From Scytalidium lignicola (taxonomy: Eukaryota; Ascomycota; Leotiomycetes): a DNA stretch of 20,400 nucleotides. The notes under the pieces were generated by a model that searched no databases, was not told the origin of the DNA, and was given only the letters and a program-made list of their open reading frames with translations. Shown one piece after another: positions 1 to 8,630 of the stretch; the stretch's first letter is position 1, and the number at the start of each line of letters is the position of its first letter. The translations under genes were made by a program, and so were the position numbers. Location of the stretch: the NCBI GenBank assembly GCA_002812745.2, contig NCSJ02000523.1:1-20400 (forward strand). The letters are read 5' to 3'.

Positions 1-2160
1 GTAAAACTTAAAACAATCAAGGAATTATAAAGCTTTTTAAGTTTTGTAAATTATTATCAAAAATTCATAAGAAACTATTCAAGAATAGTATTACTATTAA
101 CCAAATTAACAAAGAAGGATATACTATATGAATAAAGGAAAGAATAATAAGAAGCATTTAACATAGTCAAAGAAGCTTTCAAAGAAGATCAAAGTCTTAG
201 AATCTTCAACTTAAAAAGACTTGTTTAAATTGAGATAAACATATTAAACTATACTTTAAGCATAGTTTTAAGTTAACAAGATGAGTAAAGGGGTTAGAAG
301 CTACTTATCTTCTATTTAAGAAAGTTTAGCCTAACTAAGTAAAATTATCCTATTTATAACAAGGAATTGTTAATAATAGTAGATGTACTAAGGAAATAAA
401 GGATATATATAACAAGAGCAAGAGAACAGATAAAGATACTAACAGATTATATGAATTTAAAGTATTTTATAATATTTAAGGAGTTAAACATAAGACAAGC
501 TAGATAAGTAAAAACCTTGTCAGAATATAATTTTAAGATTTAACATGTTAAAGGAATTGATAATGAACAAGTGGATACTCTTAGTTGAAAATCAGAATAT
601 ATAAATNAAAAAAGAATTAAGCTTGTAATAAGTAGTCTTAACAGATAATGAGGAAGGAATTACTTATAATCAAGGATAATTAATGTTTATATTAATAATA
701 GTTGATTAAGACTAGATTGACAAAATTCAGAATAAATTATTCAAAGAAAACCTAAAAGACATTGAATACAAGTTTAAAGAAGATTGATAAGAATAGATTG
801 ATAGGCTATAGTATAAGGATAAGAAGTTATATATTCTTAAGAAGTTGTTGAAGGAANTTTTTAAGAGAGTAATATGTATTATTATAAAATAAGCATTTTA
901 AAGTTGAATGAACTTATTATAAAATCTAGAGGGATTATTACTTATACTGAATAAGATAAACAATAAAGGAAGTTGTTAAAAAAATGTGATATTTGTNAAA
1001 AAGGTAAAAAACTTAAGGTAAAGGCTTTATGAAATGCTTTAACTTATTAAGATATTAATTCGATTATAATAAACTATTATATAAGACTTCATTATTAAAC
1101 TATTAAAGTTAAAAGATCTAATGATAAAGAAGGATTATAATAATATTTTGGTAATAATAGATTTATTTACAAAATATATGATTTTCATATTATAAGATGA
1201 AATATAAGGTGTAGAAGAAGTTGTAAAGGTATTTCTTCAATATATAATAATATTATTTAAGGTACTTGAGAATATTATATCTGATTAAGATATATACTTT
1301 ACCTTGAAGTTTTAAGAAACTTTGATTAAATAGATAAATGTTAATAAGAAGATGTTAATAATATTTTATCTATAAACTGATAATTAGACAAAAAGATTGA
1401 ACTAGACATTAGAGATATATTTGTAATATTATATAGACTATAAGTAAGATAATTAACAAAGGTTGTTATTATTAGTATAATTAGTATATAATAGTTCAAA
1501 GTATAAAGTAACAAGATTCATATTATTTTATGTAAATTATAAGAGAGAATTAAATAAGTTCTGGATAAGTGTTGAATTATAATCTTCATTTGATTTAGTG
1601 GACAAGTTAGTGAAAAGGCTATATAAAACATATGTTGAAGTAATAGAAGTAATACAATTTGTAAAAGNAAAAAATGAAAGTATATTATAATGAGAAACAT
1701 AATATAGAACTTATATATATAAAAAAGGGGATAAAGTTTATTTTTGACAAAAAAACCTATGAATAAAAAGACTAAGTAACAAACTTGATTTTATGAAGTT
1801 AAGACTATTTAAGATTAAGGAAATCTACAGATTAATAACAATTAAATTAAAGTTACCAAAAGTTATAAGGATATATCTTGTATTTTATATGGTATTATTA
1901 GAATTAATACTTAAGAATATACTATTAATATTAAGTATAAAAGTTAAGTTATAACTTGATAAGGAATAGATGGTTAAGAAAATTTTAAATCATAAATACT
2001 AGTATAAGAAGATTTAGTATTTGGTTAAATAAGAAGGATTTCTAGAATTTGATAATTTATAAGAACTTATTGAATATTTAAGGAATGTTAAAAAGATAAT
2101 AAAGAGTTATCATTAAACTTTAGTTAAAAAGGATTTTTAGAAGAAGGAATTAATTAAGTT
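1..2160 (+). pseudogene. chromovirus pol remnant (RT end, RNase H, integrase, chromodomain)
   Basis: Reading through stops in frame 1, positions 1-230 give the RT/RNase H connection (TIKEL, SFL.FVNYY.KFI, LTKLTKK). Positions 310-600 give the RNase H signature (KFSLTK.NYPIYNKELL, ILTDYMNLKYF, LSEYNFKI, DNEQVDTLS). A CDIC pair at 985-996 is what remains of the HHCC zinc finger. The frame then shifts to frame 2. Positions 1085-1450 give the integrase core (DFIIKL, VIIDLFTKYMIFI, SD.DIYFTLKF, TDN.TKRLN.TLEIYL). YKKGDKVYF and the GPY/F-like KLRLFKI follow at about 1720-1830. A chromodomain lies at about 1961-2125 (VKKILNHKY, YLVK.EGF, then a tryptophan-poor tail). Dots are stop codons. Dozens of stops and at least one frameshift make it non-functional. 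The third integrase acidic residue (Glu of the usual TER) is Lys here. Confidence 0.85.
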
Positions 2161-2235
2161 AGCAAGATAAGTAAAAGATTGATGATGTTGATATTTAATA
2201 TAAAGAGGTTGATTAAGGAATATTATTTGTTTTTA

Positions 2236-2700
2236 TTAAGAGGACATGATAAGCTCTTAATAAAGATTAAGAAGTTGAGNTTTTTCCTTTTCTAGCTTTT
2301 CTCTTTCTTCTATTTCTTTTAATTCTTTAATAGTGGAGGTACCTTTTTGAATTATGTTTATAGCCTTAAGCTTCAATTATTTTTAAAGTTTGTGAAAGTG
2401 TAATTGTTTAATAAACATTTGTTGTATTTAGGTTTTAAAGAGCTCTTCTTTAAAGTTAAGATAATCCTTCTTATAAGAAACTTGTTCTAGCTTGTTAATA
2501 TTAGGACTAAGAATGTTATAATGAATACTTCTTTAAGTGTACTCTAAACATTTGCTGGAATTTTCAGCTTGATAACAAGTATAATTGTTGTTTGTATAAA
2601 ATTTATATTTAGAAGTTATAAGGAAACTAAAGGATTTTATGTTTTTTGCTTGTTTAATAAGAGGTATTATGAATAGGAAGTATGGTTAGCAGAATAATGG
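2236..2700 (-). pseudogene. antisense ORF remnant between pol and 3' LTR
   Basis: On the minus strand a single reading frame runs from about 2700 down to a stop at 2236-2238 with only a few internal stops, mostly TAA where Gln is likely. It encodes a short Cys-containing segment (TCYQAENSSKCLEYT, about 2535-2580) followed by about 80 residues rich in Lys, Glu and Leu with coiled-coil character, ending KELKEIEEREKLEKEK. It converges tail-to-tail with the end of pol. The layout, a short Cys region then a helical Lys/Glu-rich tail, resembles the extra antisense genes reported in some fungal Ty3/gypsy elements (as I recall, brtn of Botrytis Boty). The function of such ORFs is unknown. Cys codons changed to Tyr (TGY to TAY) would be a RIP effect. 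An N at 2280 makes the last codons uncertain. Confidence 0.55.
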
Positions 2701-2740
2701 AGATTGTTCGATGTTATTAATTAAGTGTTAAAATAATGTT

Positions 2741-2756
2741 AGGATAAAAAGGGGAT
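2741..2756 (+). other. polypurine tract of the chromovirus
   Basis: A purine-rich run (aggataaaaaggggatag) lies just upstream of the probable 3' LTR. Plus-strand DNA synthesis of Ty3/gypsy elements is primed from such a tract. Its position after pol and before a TGTCA-starting stretch fits. It is called from position and composition only. Confidence 0.55.
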
Positions 2757-2773
2757 AGTATTATAGTTCTTAT

Positions 2774-3050
2774 TGTCATAACCTGATAAGCGTTAGGTAG
2801 CAGCTTATAAGGTGTCTGTGATCAAACAGGATGTTAGGTCATATGACTTATGTAAGTAGTATAGAGTGTATAAGGAGGTATTGGAATTATACAAGCTATA
2901 CAAGGTTATACTTATTTGTTTATATAAGAATATACTCTTTAAGCTTTAGTTAAGAACTTTGTGTTCAACTTAAGTTATAACTTTATTATATATATTTGTT
3001 TATTATAATTATAAATGTTTTACTTTTATATAAACTTATTGAGAGTGACT
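2774..3050 (+). repeat. probable 3' LTR of the chromovirus
   Basis: The segment begins TGTCATAACC shortly after the polypurine tract, and near position 3046 there is TGAC, compatible with an eroded TGTCA...TGACA terminal inverted repeat. It is less AT-extreme at its start than the pol region, contains a TATATAA at 2921-2927 that could be the LTR promoter, and has no reading frame. The size, about 275 bp, is normal for fungal Ty3/gypsy LTRs. There is no second LTR in the window to compare with, so both ends are estimates. Confidence 0.45.
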
Positions 3051-3054
3051 AAAC

Positions 3055-4500
3055 TTACCTTATATGATTGTGTTGTAAGATATCTTGTAACAAGTTATAT
3101 ACTTCTTTGAATATACATTTGACTAGTTGATAAGTATAATAATAATCTTCTACTATACCTTTTAACATGATTAAGAATATCTTACCAAGTAATTCTTTTA
3201 GTAAATCTACTTTTTTTTGTAATGATTTTAAAGATTGTTAACTTATAATCAAAGGTATTATTANTTTTTATTGTATTTATAATCCTTTGTATAAACTTTT
3301 ATAAGTTTTACTAATTGTTTTATAAGTGTAAGAGTTGTTAATAAGTTAAGGGAAGAGTCTTGTAAATGATTAAGATTATGATTTAAGTTTATTCTAATTA
3401 ATAAAGTTGTAATAAGTATAAAAGACATTAATTAGTTATTTATATATGTTGAACTAATTAGTAATACTTGAAGAGTAAATTATATATTTACAAATGTATT
3501 TATTTATAATGTTATAAGAAGTATAAGGTATATAAATGTAATTTGTTCATTTTTATAGTTAATAATAACTTCTTTATAATTATACATAGTTTATCTTGGT
3601 TAAGTCTCTTTTAGTATAATGTTAAATAATGTTTAAGTAATTGTTATATGTTTAGTATTTTATTATATATAAACATTAATATAATAAAGGTAACATTATA
3701 ATTCTTATAACTTCTTATAGTTAACCTTCTTGAAGATATTAACTGTAAAGTCCTTGAAATCATGTTAGAACAAGTTTTAAAGGTTGTTATTTTTGACTTT
3801 GTAATACTTATATTCATATACTTTAGTAATAATGAATTTTATTAAGGTTTTTAATGATATAGTAATTGTTATTATTTCATTTTCCCATTTGTTGATTAAT
3901 ATTATTCAATTTACTTCTCTTATACTCTTATTACTAGAGTTTCCTTCTATATCTCTTGTTATTCTTAAGCTTTTTATGTTATAGTTTAACTGTAATCATA
4001 AACTAGTACTAACCTGAAAGGGCATAGATTGTCCAGAAGACAAAGTTAGTTATGCTTGAATATATAGAATATTTACTTACAAGTAGTAATCTACGTAAAT
4101 TCGTTCACTTTTGTAGATGTTTCTAAAGGCATTAATAGCTTCTTGTATATGGACAAGTCCTCCTAAGATACAATTCTATCTGTTAACTCCTTGAATTCTT
4201 GTAATTCAAATGTAATAAGTGTAAGTATATTGTAAGGACATTGTTGTGTATAATGACATTATTAATATATATCTGTAATGCTACTAATTCTTCTGAATGG
4301 GCATCTGACTCCGTTATAATATCCTTTTGCAAGTAACGATAAATGAAAGTGGTAAAGAATGATTTTGTAGAATATAACAGTCAAGTAGCTAACCACTTCA
4401 TAACTTAGCAAGAAACAATACATTTCCCCCTTTCGACTAAGGTAATTGACGTATGTAAAGAAGCTACAGATGCGCTTACACAAACAACGTTATTACCTGA
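3055..4500 (-). mobile_element. second, oppositely oriented LTR-retroelement remnant
   Basis: From the end of the LTR-like segment to about 4.0 kb, the minus strand carries a gag-like reading frame with RIP-type damage. Its C-terminal part is missing exactly where the chromovirus LTR ends, which suggests a nested insertion. From about 4.26 kb upward the composition becomes less AT-extreme and CpG reappears, so the RIP-affected region fades out there. No LTR or primer-binding site for this element was recognised. Confidence 0.5.
3060..4019 (-). pseudogene. gag-like pseudogene of a retrotransposon
   Basis: Read on the minus strand, one frame can be followed from about 4019 to 3265 with scattered stops, then in another frame to about 3060. 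The shift coincides with the N at 3264. The best block is at about 3235-3080 (VDLLKELLGKIF, MLKGIVEDYYY, then IFKEVYNLLQDIL). This fits the fungal retrotransposon Gag pattern in which a helical segment is followed by MLkG.A.dYYy and a FEg.eY-like motif. An in-frame Met is at 3426-3428, but the frame is also readable upstream, so the true start is unclear. The low-complexity middle is rich in Leu, Ile and Thr, as expected if Pro and Ser codons had mutated by C to T. There is no zinc knuckle, because the gene is cut off at the LTR boundary. The Gag identity is moderately sure; the N-terminal part is not identified. Confidence 0.5.
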
Positions 4501-4550
4501 AATTAGGGTATAAGAGAGCCACAAATGCGCCCATACAAACACTTATCATA
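4451..4550. repeat. imperfect tandem duplication, period about 56 bp
   Basis: The segment around 4455-4485 (aagctacagatgcgcttaca) recurs about 56 bp later (agccacaaatgcgcccatac), with the flanks (gtatgtaaag/ggtataagag; acgttattacctga/cttatcataatttcctga) also similar. There are two copies only, diverged by several substitutions, many of them transitions. Confidence 0.5.
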
Positions 4551-4669
4551 ATTTCCTGATCTGTAAGTATAGACTGATCAGTGTCGGTTCTACCTGTAGC
4601 ACGTGGTACGGTACGTAACTCTACGTAATATACTATTTATGCTTTCATGGTGGTTCGTTGTTATTAAGG

Positions 4670-4714
4670 GGGAGTAGGAGCTTCGCGGAGCTGTAGGAAC
4701 TCCGTCCTGCTCCC
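4670..4714. repeat. GC-rich hairpin
   Basis: gggagtagga at 4670-4679 pairs with tcctgctccc at 4705-4714 (one G:T), and an inner cggag/ctccg pair (4686-4690/4700-4704) extends the fold. It stands out as a GC-rich island in AT-rich surroundings. It may be part of a transposon terminus or another repeat family; nothing in the sequence decides this. Confidence 0.5.
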
Positions 4715-5707
4715 ATTGCCTAATCTAGACTAGCTTACACTCGCACGTGCCCAGCACGTGACCGAAAACGAATAATCTACCAACACTTACTAATAATTTA
4801 GATTAACCGGACCCCGGAGAGACTGTTTAAGCAAGGAGTTAGCACCGAAAAGCCCTCTTAAGTGGATAATACTGTCCTTCGTAGGACCTAACAAATCAGC
4901 TATAAAGATGAGTAATTCTATTAGTGTTATTGTATCCTAACGAGGAGGTTATTGTACAAGGAACCTATCGAAGTACTAATGCTTGTTATTAGAGCTTTAA
5001 GTTGTTGTAACAGTAGTGTAGTACTCCGTAGACTATTACTGTCATATCCTATAGCCTCGCATAAAACAGCATGCCATAAAGTGCATTTAAACTTCAAGCA
5101 ATTTTAACTGACAGTTATAATCAGTTGACTTTAAGCATCTAAGGAATGTAAGATAAATTTATTATAATTTTTACTGTAAATATTTATTTAGCTTTTAATA
5201 CAGAAAGGTACAAGCAGGTACTTTAAGAACTAAATGCGCTTAACCATTTATAAATATTAGTGCTTAGGATTTTAAGATGTAGATTTAGTTGTGGCCTTTG
5301 TTGATTGCTTCTGATGAAGTAGGAACACCAAAGTTCAGGCCCGAGCCACCCGACGATTAGCTTATTCTCATTAGCCAAACCTAATCGTCCTTGGTTAAAG
5401 CTTTGATCTTCTAGTCTCCGCAAATATGGTAACAGTTGAACGTTACTGTACTTCAAATCATCATATGATCACATTCGTCGGGAATTCCATCAATTCCATC
5501 CATACTGAGGCCGGAGCGATGCAACTTCAATAAAACATGAACCTCAGTCCTCCAGCGCCAAGGCCTCTTCATATTAAGCGGCCGCGAAAAGCAACTGTGT
5601 CAGGATCCGAGGCATTCTGTGAGACACAGGACTTGAAGAATTCCGCAACTCCTAGAATTCTGTTTATCAATTACTGTTAATACAATAGTTCTGTGTGTTG
5701 CGAGGCG

Positions 5708-8448
5708 ATGGCTTTTCCCAGGAGGAGGTACGTGGTGCGCTCAGTGTGCGCACTGGCTACGGTATTCCTCTACTTCACGCTCATCAACCCCTGGCAGTCG
5801 GAGTCTGGCTTTGGTGTTGATCATACCCATGTTGATGCGCTGGACCGCCTCAGATATGTTAATATGTTCATTGGAACAGTGAATGGAGGTAAGACGCTTA
5901 CTATTTTGGATCACGATAATTAAGAGACTGGGTGCTAACAGCTTTAGGCCACGCATTCCCGGGCGCCACCCTGCCTTACGGTAAGCTTACTGTATCCGTA
6001 ATTATCTTCCCCAGTTCAGTGATAACTCTAACGGACAATTGGAACTAGGCATGGCAAAGGCTTCTGCAGACTGTATAGGGGAAGCCCACGGTGGATTCGC
6101 AACAGATGGAAGCGATATTTCTGGATTTAGCCACATGGTAATTATGTCCTAGTCGTAAATCTATTCTCCCTAAACATATTCCAACATGCTTTCATAAAGC
6201 TAATTCAGTATCCAACTCTTATTAGCACGACTCGGGAACTGGAGGAGTAAGTTCTCTTTCTCTTAAGCCATCTTCAATTTAAGTCTGACGGTAATAGACC
6301 ATATCTCTTGGAAATTTCCCTCTATTCCCACAATACTGTCCAGATGACGACCTATCACAATGCAAATTTACGAGGGTCCAACGGCGGGTACCACGAGGAG
6401 AATATGATGCATCTCCGGGATATTTCACCCTCACCCTTGCTGATGGGATCAGAGGAGAGACAACTGTAACTGAGCATACCGCACTCTATCGGTTTACATT
6501 TCCACGAAACATGACTTCGACCGGAAACATTGGAAGTCCCGTCATAACCCTTGATTTGAATGACCTTGCCAATACTCGTACCGGCGAGACCACTGTCACT
6601 ATCGATCCTCAAACAAAACACATCATAGGCAATGCGACTTTTCACCCTAGTTTTGGAATTGGCAAGTATACACTGTACTATTGTGCAGCCTTTAAAGGGC
6701 CGAGCGAGCCTTTCATTGCTGTCTGGCACGGCTCTAGCAATATTCGCGTAGAAGCAAATCTTACTTGGTCTGGATATGAAGCCGGCGGTGCTTTGGCAAA
6801 GTTTGATATGCCCCCAACGGCAGATAAAGCTTCCGTCTTAATTCGCGTCGGATTAAGTTTCATCAGTGCAGATCAAGCGTGTGAAAACGCTGAATCCGAG
6901 ATTCCGGATTTCAATTTTGAAAGGGTTAAACGCGCTGCCGAAATAAAATGGCAGAAGAAGCTAGGAGTAATATCCACTGTTCCAGGTGGCATAGACAAAG
7001 ACCTTGAAATAATCTTCTGGAGTGGGTTCTATCGTGCCATGATAAGTCCACAAGACTACACGAACGAGAACCCCTTATGGAACTCCACGGAGCCCTATTT
7101 CGATAGTTTCTACTGTATCTGGGATTCTTTCAGATCCCAGCATCCATTCCTAACTCTAGTTGATCCTCTTGAGGAAACGAGGATGGTGAGGGCTTTGGTT
7201 GATATCTATAAGCATGAAGGCAAATTACCAGACTGTCGAATGAGTTTAAGTAAGGGGTATACTCAAGGCGGATCGAACGCAGATATTGTTATTGCAGACG
7301 CATATATAAAGAATCTTGGTGGAGATATTGACTGGGATTTAGCGTACGAAGCACTTGTATCAGATGCTGAAGAAGAACCGTTAAGCTGGAATGTTGCTGG
7401 ACGAGGTGGTCTAAAGAGCTGGAAGGAGCTCGGTTTCATTCCTTTCCGTGACACCCAGCATCAAGGCCAAGGCCTAATGACCAGGAGTGTGTCTCGTACA
7501 GTCGAATATGCGTACGACGATTTTTGCATTGCAGAAATGGCCGAGAAGCTAGGTCACATGGAGGATTACGGAAAATATATTGCAAGAGCTGGAAATTGGC
7601 GAAATCTGTTTAAGGAAGATCAGACCTCTTCTATTGGTGGCGTAGACACTGGTTTTGTTGGATTCCTACAGCCACGGTAAGCCTGTCTACAATATCTAGG
7701 ATCTATCACTCACACTAACTGTATGCGAAGGAGAAACAATCTTACTTGGGAATTCCAAGACCCATCATTTTGTTCGCCTCTTCTCAACATGGATTCCTGC
7801 TATCTTGATGGAGGCGGCCACGAGACTTACGAAGGCTCTTGTTGGCTCTACACCTTCTTCGTCCCACAAGACATGGCAAGCCTAGTCACTCTCCTCGGTG
7901 GGCCTTCTCAACTCGTTGAAAGACTCCATTTCCTCCATGAAAGCGGCCTACTGTATATGGGTAATGAGCAAGCTTTCTTAACCGTCTTTCTTTATCACTA
8001 CGCTGGCCGGCCTGCCCTTAGTGCTGAACGTGCCCACTATTATATCCCAAGAGAATTCAACAACACGATAACTGGCATTCCAGGCAATGATGATTCTGGT
8101 GCAATGGGCTCGTTCATCACGCTCACTATGATGGGAGTCTTTCCTAATCCAGGACAGGATGTCTACTTCATCATACCACCCTTTTTCGAGAGCGTGAGTA
8201 TTAGGAACGAGCAGACTGGGAAAATAGCAACTATCAAAAATATCAATTTTGATCCGGGATACAGAAATATCTACATTCAGAATGCCACCAGAGATGGAAA
8301 CCCTTGGACAAAGAACTGGATAGACCATAGCTTTTTTGCTGAAGGCGGGGTATTGGAGTTGGCGTTGGGTCCTGAAGAAAGTACCTGGGGAAGAAAGGAA
8401 GGGGATCTTCCGCCTAGTATAAGTACGAGTCAGCAAGCTATAACATAG
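5708..8448 (+). CDS. GH92 family alpha-mannosidase-like glycosidase
   Basis: GH92 enzymes are calcium-dependent exo-alpha-mannosidases. Six exons are inferred: 5708-5888, 5948-5980, 6049-6137, 6226-6246, 6298-7676 and 7731-8448. They join in phase to 806 residues, normal for the family. The ATG at 5708 is followed by RRR and a hydrophobic stretch (VVRSVCALATVFLYFTLI, residues 9-26), either a signal anchor or an uncleaved signal, so it should enter the secretory pathway. Family motifs in order are YVNMFIGTVNGGHAFPGATLPYG (across intron 1), GFSHMHDSGTGG, WDSFRSQHP (W383), GYTQGGSNAD (about 429), SRTVEYAYDDFC, YEGSCW (E602, expected general acid) and GNDDSGAMGSF (D688/D689, general base region), then MGVFPNPGQDVYF. 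Exons 2 and 4 are only 33 and 21 nt. No RIP-like damage is seen. Specificity (alpha-1,2 or other) cannot be told. Confidence 0.9.
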
Positions 8449-8630
8449 TGGACTAAGGACCATTGGAAAGTTGTTTATTATTATATATATGATAGCAATT
8501 CATGATGGCAGCAATTGCTACACCCACGCCTTCTATATATAGGACTAATAAACATCGCTTTTGCTCTGTAGTATATTCATAGAAACTTATAACTTCATTA
8601 TAATCACATAGATATTCACCCTAACAGATT

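Larger units (their letters stand above)
1..3050 (+). mobile_element. RIP-degraded Ty3/gypsy chromovirus, 3' portion
   Basis: This is the 3' part of an LTR retrotransposon; its 5' LTR, gag and most of the reverse transcriptase lie left of the window. The domain order reads RT end, RNase H, integrase zinc finger, integrase core, GPY/F, chromodomain, polypurine tract and LTR, which is the chromovirus order within Ty3/gypsy. The stretch is very AT-rich, CpG is almost absent in the first 2 kb, and stops sit where conserved Gln, Arg or Trp codons are expected. This is the pattern of RIP (C:G to T:A in repeated DNA). The element cannot encode functional protein. The right end is estimated from where the LTR-like sequence gives way to a different element on the other strand. 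Confidence in the class is high; exact ends are uncertain. Confidence 0.85.
4262..5707. other. boundary zone between transposon remnants and GH92 gene, no gene found
   Basis: The composition changes from RIP-like AT-rich DNA to ordinary sequence across this stretch. It contains an imperfect tandem duplication (about 4451-4550), a hairpin (4670-4714), three CACGTG palindromes (4600, 4744 and 4755) and a 9-bp inverted repeat with a 20-nt loop (5352-5360/5381-5389). Short open frames on the minus strand (4262-4483, 5223-5456) lack recognisable motifs. The last few hundred bases should hold the GH92 promoter; no convincing TATA box was seen. Confidence 0.5.

Noticed and set aside
1518..1700. 60-codon minus-strand open frame
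   Set aside because: It lies antisense to the recognisable integrase C-terminal region and is a by-product of AT-rich sequence.
4262..4483. 73-codon open frame on the minus strand
   Set aside because: It has no recognisable motif, overlaps a tandem duplication and lies at the degraded edge of the transposon island. It could be a relic exon, but nothing supports it.
5223..5456. 77-codon minus-strand open frame ahead of the GH92 gene
   Set aside because: It starts in an unremarkable context, contains an inverted repeat and matches no family I know. Chance frames of this length are expected.
5575..5660. Cluster of NotI, BamHI and EcoRI recognition sequences suggesting vector sequence
   Set aside because: The sites are spaced irregularly in otherwise non-vector sequence leading directly into a fungal gene. 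No polylinker order is seen.
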